Shown here: piece by piece, positions 36,401 through 44,754 of the stretch
How positions within the stretch are numbered: the first letter of the stretch is position 1
Layout: each line of letters opens with the position of its first letter
Source of the DNA: Desulfocicer vacuolatum DSM 3385
GTDB taxonomy: Bacteria > Desulfobacterota > Desulfobacteria > Desulfobacterales > Desulfobacteraceae
DNA length: 50,717 bases
Direction of reading: 5' to 3'
Assembly (NCBI RefSeq): GCF_900176365.1
Contig: NZ_FWXY01000027.1
Location: 1-50,717, forward strand
Made by a program: the position numbers and the translations under genes
The notes under the pieces: model-generated
Database searches by the model: none
What the model saw: the letters and a program-made list of their open reading frames with translations, nothing else
Told to the model about the DNA's origin: nothing

Positions 36401-37007
36401 GGCCACAGCAGGTAACGGAGACTCCTTTGACCGGAGTTTTCCTGCCCCTGTTCCGTCCATGGGTGAGTCGGAAATGAAAAAACGAGACAGCAAAATTTCG
36501 GTTATCAATGATAATGACACCCAATGGATTTCCATCCAGGCCAGGGGCATGGAACGCTACCGGATTATTGTGCAGCCGGATACCCCTCCCACCCGGGAAA
36601 ACATGGAATATATTCGCAACTTGATCACCCAGGTGCGCATCATCCGTAATGGAATCACCCGGTTCGCATTTGATCCCAACCTCTCAAAGGAGATCTATAC
36701 CATCGGTTCCATGCTGCAAAAAATTTTATATATTCAGGCTGCCAGACAATACTGCATCGTACACACTGAAAACAAAAAAGTTGAGCTGAGGCTTTCTCTT
36801 AAAGAGATTACCTTGAGATTCAACGATGAGCAATTACTCCAGGTTCATAGATCATATCTTGTCAACCCCACCCATGTTGTTTCCATAAAACTTTCCAAAA
36901 AAAAGGGGATGGAAATCTGTCTTCTCCGGGGCCGGGTGCCTGTGGGGGGAAGCTACAAATCAACGATTCTGGATGCCTTTCCCGGCCGGGTTCCGCTCCC
37001 GGATTAA
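33483..37007 (+). CDS. Membrane hybrid histidine kinase with receiver and C-terminal LytTR DNA-binding domain
   Basis: A 1174-aa protein. Order: TM (about 18-38), a periplasmic region with two Cache repeats (GSTGYIYCLDSRGTIKVHPN and GITGYAYIVDGKGNFLVHPT), TM (about 315-335), HAMP, PAS (about 395-500), coiled coil, H-box TTHELRTPLHG with H555, HATPase (ADEERLQQILHNLIGNAVKF; GTGLGLSI), receiver VLLDLMMPGMDG with D852, a variable linker, and LytTR (about 1075-1170; ILYIQAARQYCIVHT, QVHRSYLVN). Kinase, receiver and DNA-binding domain are in one membrane-bound chain, so it can act as a complete one-protein regulator. It immediately precedes the CoA-transferase and a conserved upstream module, its likely target. 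Confidence 0.92.
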   Translation: MKTKKNFGGLHRLSIRSKLFWSYFLTMLLTISLAGWIMSSVIRNAIETSIESELSNSTTTILNLVESTTNASIKNLLRAVAEKNLDIVRDFHRRYKKGELSEKAAKKQARQVLLSQTIGSTGYIYCLDSRGTIKVHPNKALIGENISQYTFVKDQMQQKEGYITYEWTSPGEEIPKNKALYMVHFTPWDWIISVSSYREEFIQLIKTRDFEQSVNDLRFGITGYAYIVDGKGNFLVHPTLQGTNIKAPENIDGKEFVQEMIRKKNGRIIYRWQNPGEKHPREKLVIYNHIPELDWIVASSSYLDEFYSPLATINYTIFSVAFVILILAFLITFYLGKSIITPLYQLISHFKVDSQGDFSRRMTIDSGGEIGELAGCYNNFMERLEGYHRKLQISEENFRGIFEGAVEGIFKSTADGDIVTLNSSLALMLGYETPEALMAATNNRVDPLFVEKKSAVHLMSVLKNKGHLTFYEARLYKKDRSIIWVSLSIRGIWEQGVLTFVEGFVNDISDQKRFRKELIKRQTEIEEKNIILEGQTAELRRLSAIKDDFLAMTTHELRTPLHGMIGIADSLINDSKNPLSPGIKSDLEIIVSSGMRLSNLVNDLLVASKLKQKEIKLHLRPLDLGKTVNLVMGIHRPLLQNAHLTLENLIPDNTFVMADEERLQQILHNLIGNAVKFSDGGKIVVSTKIGSRVEIHVSDTGIGIEKEKIETIFLPFEQGDYSATRQYPGTGLGLSIARQLVVLHGGELHVKSEPDRGSVFTFTLTPSPEPPVRERQPVAKIVEVGPMPVDLPALENKAKSVHEIVVVDDDPVNLHIVSRQLTMSGYRAMTFTTGSTAVDYILNNNPCMVLLDLMMPGMDGFRVCEILRERHGMDELPIILLTARNQVTDLLQGFAKGANDYLTKPFSKKELIARVETQLRLLAAKDRLVNLRRFMNRIASYVDTDHLFKEVFNTITGESPFQHAVLLSNEKIMATAGNGDSFDRSFPAPVPSMGESEMKKRDSKISVINDNDTQWISIQARGMERYRIIVQPDTPPTRENMEYIRNLITQVRIIRNGITRFAFDPNLSKEIYTIGSMLQKILYIQAARQYCIVHTENKKVELRLSLKEITLRFNDEQLLQVHRSYLVNPTHVVSIKLSKKKGMEICLLRGRVPVGGSYKSTILDAFPGRVPLPD

Positions 37008-37017
37008 TTTACTTCCG

Positions 37018-37196
37018 GGCAATCCGGAATTTCGTTCCAAATTCCGTCCCCCCGGCCCCATCTATGCAAATTTTTTTATCCTTTAATAACAGGCTGTTAA
37101 GCACAATAAATTCTCAAAATACCTCCAATTTAGTTCCAAACATCCAAAGGTTTGGCAACATTGAACTTGATATAGTCTGAAATTGAATTCAACCTC
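37018..37196 (+). promoter_or_regulatory. Conserved upstream module, copy 2 (before the CoA-transferase)
   Basis: Contains GGCAATCC, TTCGTTCCA (37031-37039), TTAGTTCCA (37130-37138) and a 40-base block (37157-37196) matching copy 1 at 19479-19518 in 34 of 40 positions. TTCCGG and CCGGAA around 37013-37028 also form a small hairpin after the kinase stop. The CoA-transferase start is 78 bases downstream. This is probably the control region of the propionate genes. Confidence 0.55.
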
Positions 37197-37273
37197 TATA
37201 ATTGTAGATTGTCACACGTTCGTTATCGGTTAGAGGAATTTCAATCAACATATCATAATTGGGGATACAGCTT

Positions 37274-38290
37274 ATGTTATGGACGGGATTATCACCGGAT
37301 GAAGCAAGGACATATCTGGAAGAAAAAGACAAATCCAAACGCGACAAAAGAATGACAATGACAGAGGCTGTGAAGCGCTTTGTCAAGGACGGCGACAACA
37401 TCGGTGTGGGTGGTTTTGTAAACAGCCGCCAGCCGGTGGCCATTGCCCATGAAATTATCCGGCAGGGGAGAAAAGATCTTATCCTTTCCTTTCAATCAGC
37501 AGGTCTTGTGCCGGATTATCTGCTCGGCGCAATGGCCCTTAAACCGGATCATTTATCGGTGCAACGCATGGAGTTCGCCTACAACGGGCATGAATATGCC
37601 GGTACCTCATCCATGCTGAGGTACATGACGGAAAATGAAAAAATATTCATTGAAGACTGGACCAATTTCAGCATGTCCGCTCGATTTAAAACAGCTTCCA
37701 TGGGTCTTCCCTTTATGCCCATCCGCAGCGGCCAGGGCGGCGATATTGAAAAGTGTAACCGTTCCCAGGTCATTGAATGCCCTTTTTCCAAACGGGATAT
37801 CCTGTTGATACCGGCCTGCCACCCGGATGTGGGTATTCTCCATGTTCAAGAGGCTGATATTTATGGAAACTGCCGGATTAAAGGACAGACCTTTACCTGC
37901 CCTGAAATCGCCATGGCTTCAAAAAATGTGATTGTAACCTGTGAAAAACTGGTGGATCATCAAATCATCGCCATGGATCCCACCCGTACATCCATTCCGT
38001 TCTTTGCCGTGGATGCGGTTGTTGAGATACCCTTTGGATGCTATCCCACAGTGTGTCATGATGTCCATTATTATGACAAAATCCATCTGGAGCATTTCAA
38101 AGGCCTGACAGATGCATTTCGCAAAGGAGACAGAGAAAGCCTGGCCGCCTATTACGACACCTATATCTTTGACGTTGCAGACACCGATGAATTCATTGGT
38201 AAGATCCCGTATAAACAACTGAAATATGCCCGGCAAACCGAATCGCGGAGTCTGGAACTGCAGACCCGGTTAACACCGCCTGCTGCCTGA
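37274..38290 (+). CDS. CoA-transferase subunit A (glutaconate CoA-transferase type)
   Basis: A 338-aa class I CoA-transferase alpha subunit: MTMTEAVKRFVKDGDNIGVGGFVNSRQP (N-terminal fold), LILSFQSAGLVPDYL, GHEYAGTSSMLRYM, and HPDVGILHVQEADIYGNCRIKG. It pairs with subunit B (38551) to move CoA between carboxylic acids. Because mutase, epimerase, carboxyltransferase and succinyl-CoA synthetase genes follow, propionate/succinyl-CoA (or acetate) exchange is the likely reaction, by inference. The start is ATG 37274 with GGGGAT 7 bases upstream; TTG 37259 lies before that site. A 260-base gap with an A-type repeat separates it from subunit B. Confidence 0.85.
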   Translation: MLWTGLSPDEARTYLEEKDKSKRDKRMTMTEAVKRFVKDGDNIGVGGFVNSRQPVAIAHEIIRQGRKDLILSFQSAGLVPDYLLGAMALKPDHLSVQRMEFAYNGHEYAGTSSMLRYMTENEKIFIEDWTNFSMSARFKTASMGLPFMPIRSGQGGDIEKCNRSQVIECPFSKRDILLIPACHPDVGILHVQEADIYGNCRIKGQTFTCPEIAMASKNVIVTCEKLVDHQIIAMDPTRTSIPFFAVDAVVEIPFGCYPTVCHDVHYYDKIHLEHFKGLTDAFRKGDRESLAAYYDTYIFDVADTDEFIGKIPYKQLKYARQTESRSLELQTRLTPPAA

Positions 38291-38402
38291 TATTTTATGA
38301 AACAAATCCCTTTTCCAGGGAAATTTTTCTTAAAGATTGCAAGGTGTTTTCGGGCACAGATGAAAAATGCCGTTCATTTAACTCAAGAGTCATAAATTAT
38401 CA

Positions 38403-38458
38403 TAACCGCCATGGGTGGACTGTATTCTGATCTTGTTCTGCCCACAACAAAGCATGAA
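38403..38458. repeat. A-type palindromic repeat between CoA-transferase genes
   Basis: CCGCCATGGGTGG on the left and CTGCCCACAACAAAGCATGAAA on the right form the A hairpin. Compare 27349, 41011, 48951, 49186 and 50217. Confidence 0.7.
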
Positions 38459-38550
38459 AGAGACTGCGATTCTCAAGGATTTTCCATAATACAAAAAATT
38501 TATGACCAAACGAGATTTAACATTAAATTCATAGCTTTTCAGGAGATATC

Positions 38551-39345
38551 ATGACGGATTACGCAACAGATTTTTCCCCCGGCGAAATGATCGTAACGGC
38601 CGGTGCCAGACAACTTGAAAACAACAAAGTTATTTTTGCGGGAACCGGACTGCCCATGGTGGGGATAACCCTGGCCCAGTTAACAAGCGGACCGGGAATC
38701 ATTCCGGTATTTGAAGCAGGGGCCGTGGGCCCCACATTGGATCGGGGTCTGCCTCTGTCTGTGGGAGATTCTCGAACCACAAGCCGGGCAAATTATATCC
38801 AGGGACTAAATTCCGCCTTTGAACTGACCCAGAGGGGCTTCATTGATATCGGGTTCATCGGAGGGGCCGAGGTTGATCCCTACGGCAATTTAAATTCAAC
38901 CATGATTGGAGATTTTCCACAAAACTATATGAAACCGGTTGTAAGGCTGCCCGGCAGCGGCGGGGCCGGGGATATGTCCTGCTCTTGTACCTATACAATC
39001 CTCATTGTTCAGCACGAGCCCAGACGATTTGTGGAAAAACTTCAGTATTGCACCAGCATGGGTCATATGGACGGATCAAAGGATGCCAGAAAAAAGGCCG
39101 GATTACAGGGAAAAGGTCCAAAACGAGTAATCACAACCAAGGCCCTGATGGGATTTGACGACGAAACCAAACGAATGAAAATCCTGGCAACCATGCCCGG
39201 AGAAACCGTGCAAAGTGTTCAGGATGCCACGGGATTTGAACTCATGGTGGATAAGGATGTGTATGAATTTGCCCCACCCACCCAAACAGAGATCAAACTG
39301 ATCCGGGAGGTCATTGATCCCACCCAGATTTTTTGCAAACGATGA
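38551..39345 (+). CDS. CoA-transferase subunit B (glutaconate CoA-transferase type)
   Basis: A 264-aa beta subunit. The expected catalytic Glu is E55 in VFEAGAVGP; other family segments are VIFAGTGLPMVGITLA, DIGFIGGAEVDPYGNLNSTMIG and RLPGSGGAGDMSCSC. The Glu forms the enzyme-CoA thioester during transfer. It has a strong ribosome-binding site (AGGAG, ATG 38551). It would form a heterotetramer with subunit A. It is followed after 111 bases by mmdA, consistent with substrate activation just before carboxyl transfer. Confidence 0.88.
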   Translation: MTDYATDFSPGEMIVTAGARQLENNKVIFAGTGLPMVGITLAQLTSGPGIIPVFEAGAVGPTLDRGLPLSVGDSRTTSRANYIQGLNSAFELTQRGFIDIGFIGGAEVDPYGNLNSTMIGDFPQNYMKPVVRLPGSGGAGDMSCSCTYTILIVQHEPRRFVEKLQYCTSMGHMDGSKDARKKAGLQGKGPKRVITTKALMGFDDETKRMKILATMPGETVQSVQDATGFELMVDKDVYEFAPPTQTEIKLIREVIDPTQIFCKR

Positions 39346-39456
39346 TAACCGGGTGCTAAGGGACCGCAAAAATAAAAAATAGATGCCCGGACGTTGGAAT
39401 CATTGAAATCCAGCGCCATACAAATAAAATCAACAAAAAAAGGACAGGTTGTTATT

Positions 39457-41010
39457 ATGGGAATAATAGCAGACAAAATCAAGGATCTTGCCAAGCGGGA
39501 AAAAAAGATTCTTGGCATGGGGGGCGAAAAAGCCCTTGAAAAACGACGTGAAAAGGGAAAACTCAATGCCAGGGAGAGACTGAACCTTTTGTTTGACCCG
39601 GGCACATTCCGGGAAGTGGACATGTTTGTCACCCACAGATGTACCAATTTTGGAATGGAAGAAAAAGAAATTCCTGCCGACGGCGTTGTCACCGGCCACG
39701 GCAAAGTGGACGGCAGAATCGTATTTGCCTATTCCCAGGATTTTACCTCAAGGGCCGGAAGCATGGGGGAAATGCAGGCAAAGAAGATTTGTAAAGTCAT
39801 GGACATGGCCATGAAGGCCGGTGCTCCTGTGGTGGGTATCAACGATTCCGGCGGTGCCAGGATACAGGAAGGTGTGGATGCCCTGTCCGGATACGGCGAA
39901 ATTTTCTTTAGAAATGCCTCAGCCTCCGGTGTGATTCCCCAAATTTCCGCCATCATGGGACCCACGGCAGGCGGGGCTGTTTATTCTCCTGCCATGACCG
40001 ACTGGATCTTCATGGTCAAGGATACCAGCTACATGTTCATCACAGGTCCCCAGGTTATCATGTCTGTAACAGGGGAAGAGATCACCCAGGAAGACCTGGG
40101 CGGCGCCATGACCCACAACGAAAAGAGCGGAGTGGCCCAGTTTGCCTGTGACTCAGACCAGGATGCCCTGGAAAGAATCCGCCAACTGCTCTCCTATCTT
40201 CCCTCCAACAACATGGAGGAACCTCCTTTCAAGGAGACAGGGGACGATCCCCACCGCATGGCTGAGGCGCTTGACACCCTGATTCCAGACAATCCCAACC
40301 AGGGCTACGATATCAAGGATGTCATCACCGCCATCGTGGACAACGGAGAGTTCTTTGAACCCCACGAATATTTTGCCAAAAATATCATCATTTGTTTTGC
40401 AAGGATCAACGGACGGGTCATCGGTATCATAGCCAACCAGCCCAATTTTCTTGCAGGGTGTCTTGATATCAACGCCTCTGATAAAGCAACAAGGTTCATC
40501 CGGTTCTGCGACGCCTTTAACATTCCCATGCTCACCATTGCCGACGTACCCGGTTATCTTCCCGGAAGCGACCAGGAGTGGAGTGGTATCATCCGCCACG
40601 GAGCCAAGCTGCTCTGGTGTTACTCCGAGGCCACAGTGCCAAAACTCCTGCTCATCACCCGCAAGGATTACGGTGGATCATACCTTGCCATGTGCTCCAA
40701 GCACCTTGGTGCGGACATGGCCTTTGCATGGCCAAGCGCCCAGATCGCAGTAATGGGGGCAGCCGGGGCTGCCAATATCATCCATGCAAGGGAAATAAAG
40801 GGTTCTGATGATCCTGTTTCCAAGCGGGCAGAAAAAATCGAAGAGTATGAAGAGCTGTTTTCAAATCCTTATTGCGCAGCAAACCGGGGGTATGTGGATG
40901 CGGTGATCCGCCCTGCCGAGACCAGGGCGCGCCTGGCAGATGCCCTGGAAGCCCTGGGCACCAAGCGCGAGATGAGACCTGCCAAAAAACATGGAAACAT
41001 ACCGGTCTAA
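39457..41010 (+). CDS. mmdA: Carboxyltransferase, methylmalonyl-CoA (12S) type
   Basis: A 517-aa acyl-CoA carboxyltransferase of the MmdA/PccB/12S family. Key segments: GVDALSGYGEIFFRNASASG with GGARIQEG before it, IMGPTAGGAVYSPAMTD, FITGPQVI, and in the second half DVPGYLPG, IIRHGAKLLWCYSEATVPK and QIAVMGAAGAANI. It moves a carboxyl group between carboxybiotin and propionyl-CoA/methylmalonyl-CoA. With the 5S/biotin protein at 41774 it makes a transcarboxylase (propionyl-CoA + oxaloacetate to methylmalonyl-CoA + pyruvate), or with the beta subunit at 20746 a Na+-pumping decarboxylase. The start is ATG 39457, which gives the family N-terminus (MGIIADKIKDLAKREKK); upstream codons are poorly conserved. 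Confidence 0.93.
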   Translation: MGIIADKIKDLAKREKKILGMGGEKALEKRREKGKLNARERLNLLFDPGTFREVDMFVTHRCTNFGMEEKEIPADGVVTGHGKVDGRIVFAYSQDFTSRAGSMGEMQAKKICKVMDMAMKAGAPVVGINDSGGARIQEGVDALSGYGEIFFRNASASGVIPQISAIMGPTAGGAVYSPAMTDWIFMVKDTSYMFITGPQVIMSVTGEEITQEDLGGAMTHNEKSGVAQFACDSDQDALERIRQLLSYLPSNNMEEPPFKETGDDPHRMAEALDTLIPDNPNQGYDIKDVITAIVDNGEFFEPHEYFAKNIIICFARINGRVIGIIANQPNFLAGCLDINASDKATRFIRFCDAFNIPMLTIADVPGYLPGSDQEWSGIIRHGAKLLWCYSEATVPKLLLITRKDYGGSYLAMCSKHLGADMAFAWPSAQIAVMGAAGAANIIHAREIKGSDDPVSKRAEKIEEYEELFSNPYCAANRGYVDAVIRPAETRARLADALEALGTKREMRPAKKHGNIPV

Positions 41011-41322
41011 TGGCCACGGGCGGACCCTATTTTGACCCGGTTCTGCCCACAACGAAACTTAAAATACGCCCTTGGTTTGCGGAGTATTTCATATAAACGG
41101 GCATCTCCCGGCGGACACAACAAATATTACAATGCTATTATGCCGCCCCCCCGAGGGGTAATGGTTCCGGCCCGGAACTGTAGACAGCTCGATTGGCCGG
41201 TTCCTATTACCCCTCGGGGGGGCTCTGCTGAGGTAAACTTGGAGGCTGCATCGTATATAAACTGCCATGGGCAGACCGCATATAACCCACATGGCTGTAA
41301 CCTCCAGCCACAACGAACAATG
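41011..41322. repeat. Composite palindromic repeat, modules A, B, C and a partial A
   Basis: The most complete copy. A is about 41011-41055, B ends CATATAAACGGG at about 41104, and C has a perfect 17-bp stem (arm CCCCCCCGAGGGGTAAT, 41146-41162, with ATTACCCCTCGGGGGGG). Compared with 27235, two base pairs of the stem changed on both sides together. A second partial A (CTGCCATGGGCAG) starts near 41262. Confidence 0.78.
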
Positions 41323-41384
41323 AAAAAGTAGTTGCTGTGAACATCCGGCACCTGCTTTTTCATATCAAAAAAAGGCGAGGAAAA

Positions 41385-41606
41385 ATGGACAGAAAAAAAA
41401 TGGCCGCTGCAAGCGCTGCGGTTATGACCTACATAAAGACCCAGGAGGAGGCAGCCTGTTTTGCTTCATCCCTGGATCAGACTTCAGGTTCGGCATCGGA
41501 ATTGTTAACCCCGCTTCCGGCTGCATGTATCAACACCTGGGGCATGGCAGGCAGAAATGATCAAATGCAGAGCAGAAGCCTGATGCAAATGGGTATTTTC
41601 AAATAA
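41385..41606 (+). CDS. 73-aa accessory subunit of the carboxyltransferase/decarboxylase
   Basis: A 73-aa protein starting MDRKKMAAASAAVMTYIKT and ending in the pattern W-G-M-x-G-R then M-Q-x-R and M-Q-M (TWGMAGRNDQMQSRSLMQM). Small proteins with such an N-terminal helix and a W/GR/MQ-rich tail accompany biotin-dependent carboxyltransferase genes in anaerobes, and may bind subunits together much as the small subunits of methylmalonyl-CoA decarboxylase do; this is from memory of the family and moderately certain. The start is ATG 41385, with GAGG 4 bases upstream; the in-frame start at 41337 is less likely. Repeat elements stand on both sides, yet gene order mmdA, this gene, 5S/biotin protein is kept. 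Confidence 0.7.
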   Translation: MDRKKMAAASAAVMTYIKTQEEAACFASSLDQTSGSASELLTPLPAACINTWGMAGRNDQMQSRSLMQMGIFK

Positions 41607-41610
41607 CTTA

Positions 41611-41720
41611 TAACGGGCATTTCCTGTCGGACACAACAAATATAGGGTCGTAGACGCGGAGCCAAATGGTATTATACCGCCGCCCCCCGACGGGCAATGG
41701 GCCCGGAATTTTCCATGCCG
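41611..41720. repeat. C-type repeat, left half only
   Basis: Shares CGGGCATTTCC..CGGACACAACAAATAT and CCGCCCCCCGACGGGCAATGGGCCCGGAA with the other C modules, but the right arm is missing and about 20 unrelated bases interrupt it near 41645-41665. It is a degraded or truncated copy. Confidence 0.65.
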
Positions 41721-41773
41721 CAATATGATTAATAAACGCCAATGGCTTAGCATATATTGATGAGGAGAGTGAA

Positions 41774-43804
41774 ATGAGTGAACACGGAAGAATAAACATG
41801 TGTGAAATTAATTGTGAAAAAGAAAGGCCCAAAGCCCAAAACCCCCTGATGATCGAAGATCTTTCATTAAGGGACGGGCATCAATCCCTGTTTGCCACAA
41901 GGGGAAGAACCGAGGACATGATCCCCGTGGCCGAAAGAATGGATGAAGTTGGCTTCTGGGCCATGGAAGTGTGGGGCGGTGCCACCTTTGACACCATGCA
42001 CCGTTTTCTCAACGAAGATCCCTGGGAGCGAATCAGAACCCTTAAACGCTACATCAAAAAGACCCCATTCTCCATGCTGCTCCGGGGCCAGAACCTTGTG
42101 GGATACAGAAATTATGCCGACGATGTTGCCAAGGCCTTTGTGAACCGGGCTGCTGAAAACGGCATGGATGTTTTCCGCACCTTTGACGCTCTGAACGACT
42201 ACCGGAATTTTGAAGCAGTGGCTCCGGTTATAAAGAGCTGCGGCAAACACTTCCAGGGCTGTATCTGCTACTCCCTGACAGAACCGAGAATGGGCGGCAC
42301 CGTTTATACCCTGGACTATTATGTGAAAAAAGCCAAAGATCTTGAGAGCATGGGGGCAGACAGTATCTGTATCAAGGACATGGCCGGCCTCATGGCTCCC
42401 TACGATGCCTTTGATCTTGTCAAGGCCCTTAAAGCCAACGTGGATATTCCCATCAATCTTCACTCCCATTTTACCTCGGGCATGGCAGCCATGACCCATC
42501 TAAAGGCGGCAGAAGCCGGCGTGGATATCCTTGATACCTGCCTGACCCCCTATGCCTACCGAACCAGCCATCCGGCCCTGGAACCCCTGGTGATGTCTTT
42601 AATAGGCACAGACCGGGATACGGGATTTGACATCGAAACCCTGGCCTCCATCAACGAAACCCTGGAAAAAGACATTCTTCCCAAATATCGCCATCTGCTG
42701 GATGACACCAAGGTGTCGGTGATCGACATTAATGTGCTGCTCCATCAGACACCCGGAGGCATGCTTTCAAACCTGGTAAATCAGCTCAGGGACATGGATG
42801 CCCTTGACAGAATCGGCGAAGTGTATGAAGAGCTTCCCAGGGTAAGAAAAGAGCTGGGCCAGATTCCCCTGGTGACCCCCACAAGCCAAATCGTGGGAAC
42901 CCAGACCGTGAATAACGTATTATTCGATACAAAAGAAGAGCGCTATAAAATGATCACAGCCCAGGTTAAAGATCTTTGCTATGGTCTATATGGCAAAACA
43001 GCGGCCCCCATTGATCCTGAAGTCCAGAAAAAAGCGCTCAAGGGCTATGACAGGGGAGAAAACCCCATCACCTGCAGGCCTGCCGAAGTACTTAAACCGG
43101 AACTTGAGGATTCCAAGGCCCAGATAAAGGATCTTGCCGTGGATGAAGATGACCTCATCCTCTACACCCTGTTTCCTGTCACCGGGAAAAAATTCCTCCA
43201 GCAAAAATATGGAAAAGAGGCTGTTCCGGAAAGTATGAAGGCCATCAGTCTGGAAGATGTACAGCGCCAGGCGGAAATGATCAAAAAAGCAAAAGCCGGA
43301 GAACTTGTGGAAAGAAAAGTTAACGGCGAATTACCGGAAAAGACAGACTGCCTGAGAACCTTTAACGTCTTTGTGGATGAAGAATGTTTTGAGGTGGGAG
43401 TGGACGAAGTGGGGGGGACACCGGTCATGGCCTATGCCCAGCCGGCCCAGGGCACCCAGGTTCCGACACCACCGCCGGCTGCGGCACCGGCACCGGCACC
43501 TGCTGCCCCCGAAGTCAAACCGGCCCCGGCTCCCAAAGCGCCTAAACCTGCCGCGCCCCCTGCTGCACAACCGGCAGCTGCCACCGGCGGAGGGGCCCAG
43601 GTAACAGCTCCCATGCCCGGGATGATCATCAAATATGAAAAAAATGTTGGCGATTTCGTAAAAAAGGGTGACACCGTTGTGGTGCTCGAGGCCATGAAAA
43701 TGGAAAACGCCCTGCCTGCTCCGGCAGACGGGGAGGTTACAGCCGTTAATTTCGGTCCGGGCGATTCCGTATCCAAGGGAGAAATACTTGCCGTCATAGG
43801 GTAA
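41774..43804 (+). CDS. Biotin-dependent 5S-type carboxyltransferase (OadA/PycB) with biotinyl domain
   Basis: A 676-aa protein. Residues 25-310 form the TIM-barrel carboxyltransferase (SLRDGHQSLFATRGRTEDM; DVFRTFDALND; SICIKDMAGLM with the carbamylated Lys region; NLHSHFTSGMA). Residues 320-565 form the conserved post-barrel domain, then an Ala/Pro linker, then the biotinyl domain with EAMKMENAL where K642 takes biotin. It uses oxaloacetate/pyruvate as carboxyl donor/acceptor. No biotin carboxylase is nearby, so it works as part of transcarboxylase (5S plus 1.3S fused) or oxaloacetate decarboxylase. GAGGAG precedes the ATG. It pairs functionally with mmdA and possibly the OadB-like pump. Confidence 0.93.
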   Translation: MSEHGRINMCEINCEKERPKAQNPLMIEDLSLRDGHQSLFATRGRTEDMIPVAERMDEVGFWAMEVWGGATFDTMHRFLNEDPWERIRTLKRYIKKTPFSMLLRGQNLVGYRNYADDVAKAFVNRAAENGMDVFRTFDALNDYRNFEAVAPVIKSCGKHFQGCICYSLTEPRMGGTVYTLDYYVKKAKDLESMGADSICIKDMAGLMAPYDAFDLVKALKANVDIPINLHSHFTSGMAAMTHLKAAEAGVDILDTCLTPYAYRTSHPALEPLVMSLIGTDRDTGFDIETLASINETLEKDILPKYRHLLDDTKVSVIDINVLLHQTPGGMLSNLVNQLRDMDALDRIGEVYEELPRVRKELGQIPLVTPTSQIVGTQTVNNVLFDTKEERYKMITAQVKDLCYGLYGKTAAPIDPEVQKKALKGYDRGENPITCRPAEVLKPELEDSKAQIKDLAVDEDDLILYTLFPVTGKKFLQQKYGKEAVPESMKAISLEDVQRQAEMIKKAKAGELVERKVNGELPEKTDCLRTFNVFVDEECFEVGVDEVGGTPVMAYAQPAQGTQVPTPPPAAAPAPAPAAPEVKPAPAPKAPKPAAPPAAQPAAATGGGAQVTAPMPGMIIKYEKNVGDFVKKGDTVVVLEAMKMENALPAPADGEVTAVNFGPGDSVSKGEILAVIG

Positions 43805-43811
43805 GATTCAG

Positions 43812-43934
43812 CCCCACAATGGTAGCATGCCGCCCCTTCGATGGGCAATGGGTCCGGCCCGGAACCGTATACGGCCCATTTGTCCGGTTCTTATTGCCCA
43901 TCAGGGGGGCAGCTCTGCTGAGGTTGCCCGGAAG
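43812..43934. repeat. C-type palindromic repeat after the 5S/biotin gene
   Basis: The stem GATGGGCAAT with ATTGCCCATC is perfect, extended by CCCC/GGGG with two wobble pairs. It lies directly after the stop at 43804, where it may serve as a transcript end or processing hairpin. Confidence 0.72.
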
Positions 43935-44007
43935 TTTTATTTTCTAATAAAAAAAGAGTTTAAAGCGGTTAATCGGTTAGTTAACAATTAAATCATAGGA
44001 GAAAATA

Positions 44008-44574
44008 ATGTCTGAACAGCAAACATTAGGTAATCCAGCAGTCGTTGGTTTGGCAGGGTTTGGTTTAACAACAATGATTCTTCAAATCCACAATCTTGGT
44101 TTTTGCGGCATTGGGCCGGTTCTTGCTCTTGCCTTTGTGTTTGGCGGTGCTGCCCAATTAATAGCAGGTTACCAGGAGTTTAAAGTAGGCAATAATTTCG
44201 GCTATAGTGCCTTTTGCTCCTATGGTGCCTTTTGGATTGCATTGGGCATTATCTGGCTTCTTAATCATTTTGGCATTTATAGACTCAGTGGCACCGACGT
44301 GGGATGGTTTCTTGTGGTCTGGACCCTTTACACCGCCATTATGTGGATACCTGCCATGAAAATTCACGGGATGATGGCAGTGACCTTTACCCTTCTGCTC
44401 ATCGGTTTTATTCTCCTGGATCTGGCGCATTTCGGCTTTCCATGGCTGACCAAGGTGGCAGGTGTTGAGCTGATCTTCTGCGCGTTAAGTGCCTGGTACA
44501 TGATGGCCCATGTGATTTATGCCCAGGTTTTTGGCAGGGATGTTCTTCCTGTGGGAAAACCCTGGATTAAATAA
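44008..44574 (+). CDS. satP: Acetate/succinate transporter, GPR1/FUN34/YaaH (SatP) family
   Basis: A 188-aa six-TM protein, the normal family length. The signature NPAVVGLAGFGLTTMILQ (N-P-x-x-x-G-L near the start) and FGGAAQLIAGYQEF are diagnostic. Family members carry acetate or succinate as monovalent anions, and this one likely takes up propionate or acetate, or exports acetate, for the surrounding pathway. AGGAGAAAATA precedes the ATG. A GC-rich inverted repeat (TGCC...GGGCA, about 44582-44611) follows and may end transcription, though the T tract is poor. Confidence 0.92.
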   Translation: MSEQQTLGNPAVVGLAGFGLTTMILQIHNLGFCGIGPVLALAFVFGGAAQLIAGYQEFKVGNNFGYSAFCSYGAFWIALGIIWLLNHFGIYRLSGTDVGWFLVVWTLYTAIMWIPAMKIHGMMAVTFTLLLIGFILLDLAHFGFPWLTKVAGVELIFCALSAWYMMAHVIYAQVFGRDVLPVGKPWIK

Positions 44575-44754
44575 AAAAAACATGCCTGGGCGGCACCGCT
44601 CGGGCACCATAAAACACCCATAAGTCCCGGGTTTTCATAACGGTTACTCCAAATTTTTATCAAATAAGGGATGAGAAGAGGCACCGGACCACCTTTGACT
44701 TATGGGCTAAACAACTCACTAACCGTTTTGCATAAAAATGCAACAGGAGGAGAA

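Noticed and set aside
37163-37191. Sigma-54 promoter in the conserved upstream block
   Set aside because: TGGCAACATTGAACTTG looks vaguely similar but does not keep the GG-N10-GC spacing of -24/-12 promoters.
41011-41322. CRISPR array
   Set aside because: The repeats are long hairpins, few, unevenly spaced and scattered over the window; there are no uniform spacers and no cas genes.
44671-44754. N-terminal extension of the epimerase
   Set aside because: The AGGAGG at 44745-44750 serves ATG 44755, and the family N-terminus begins there.
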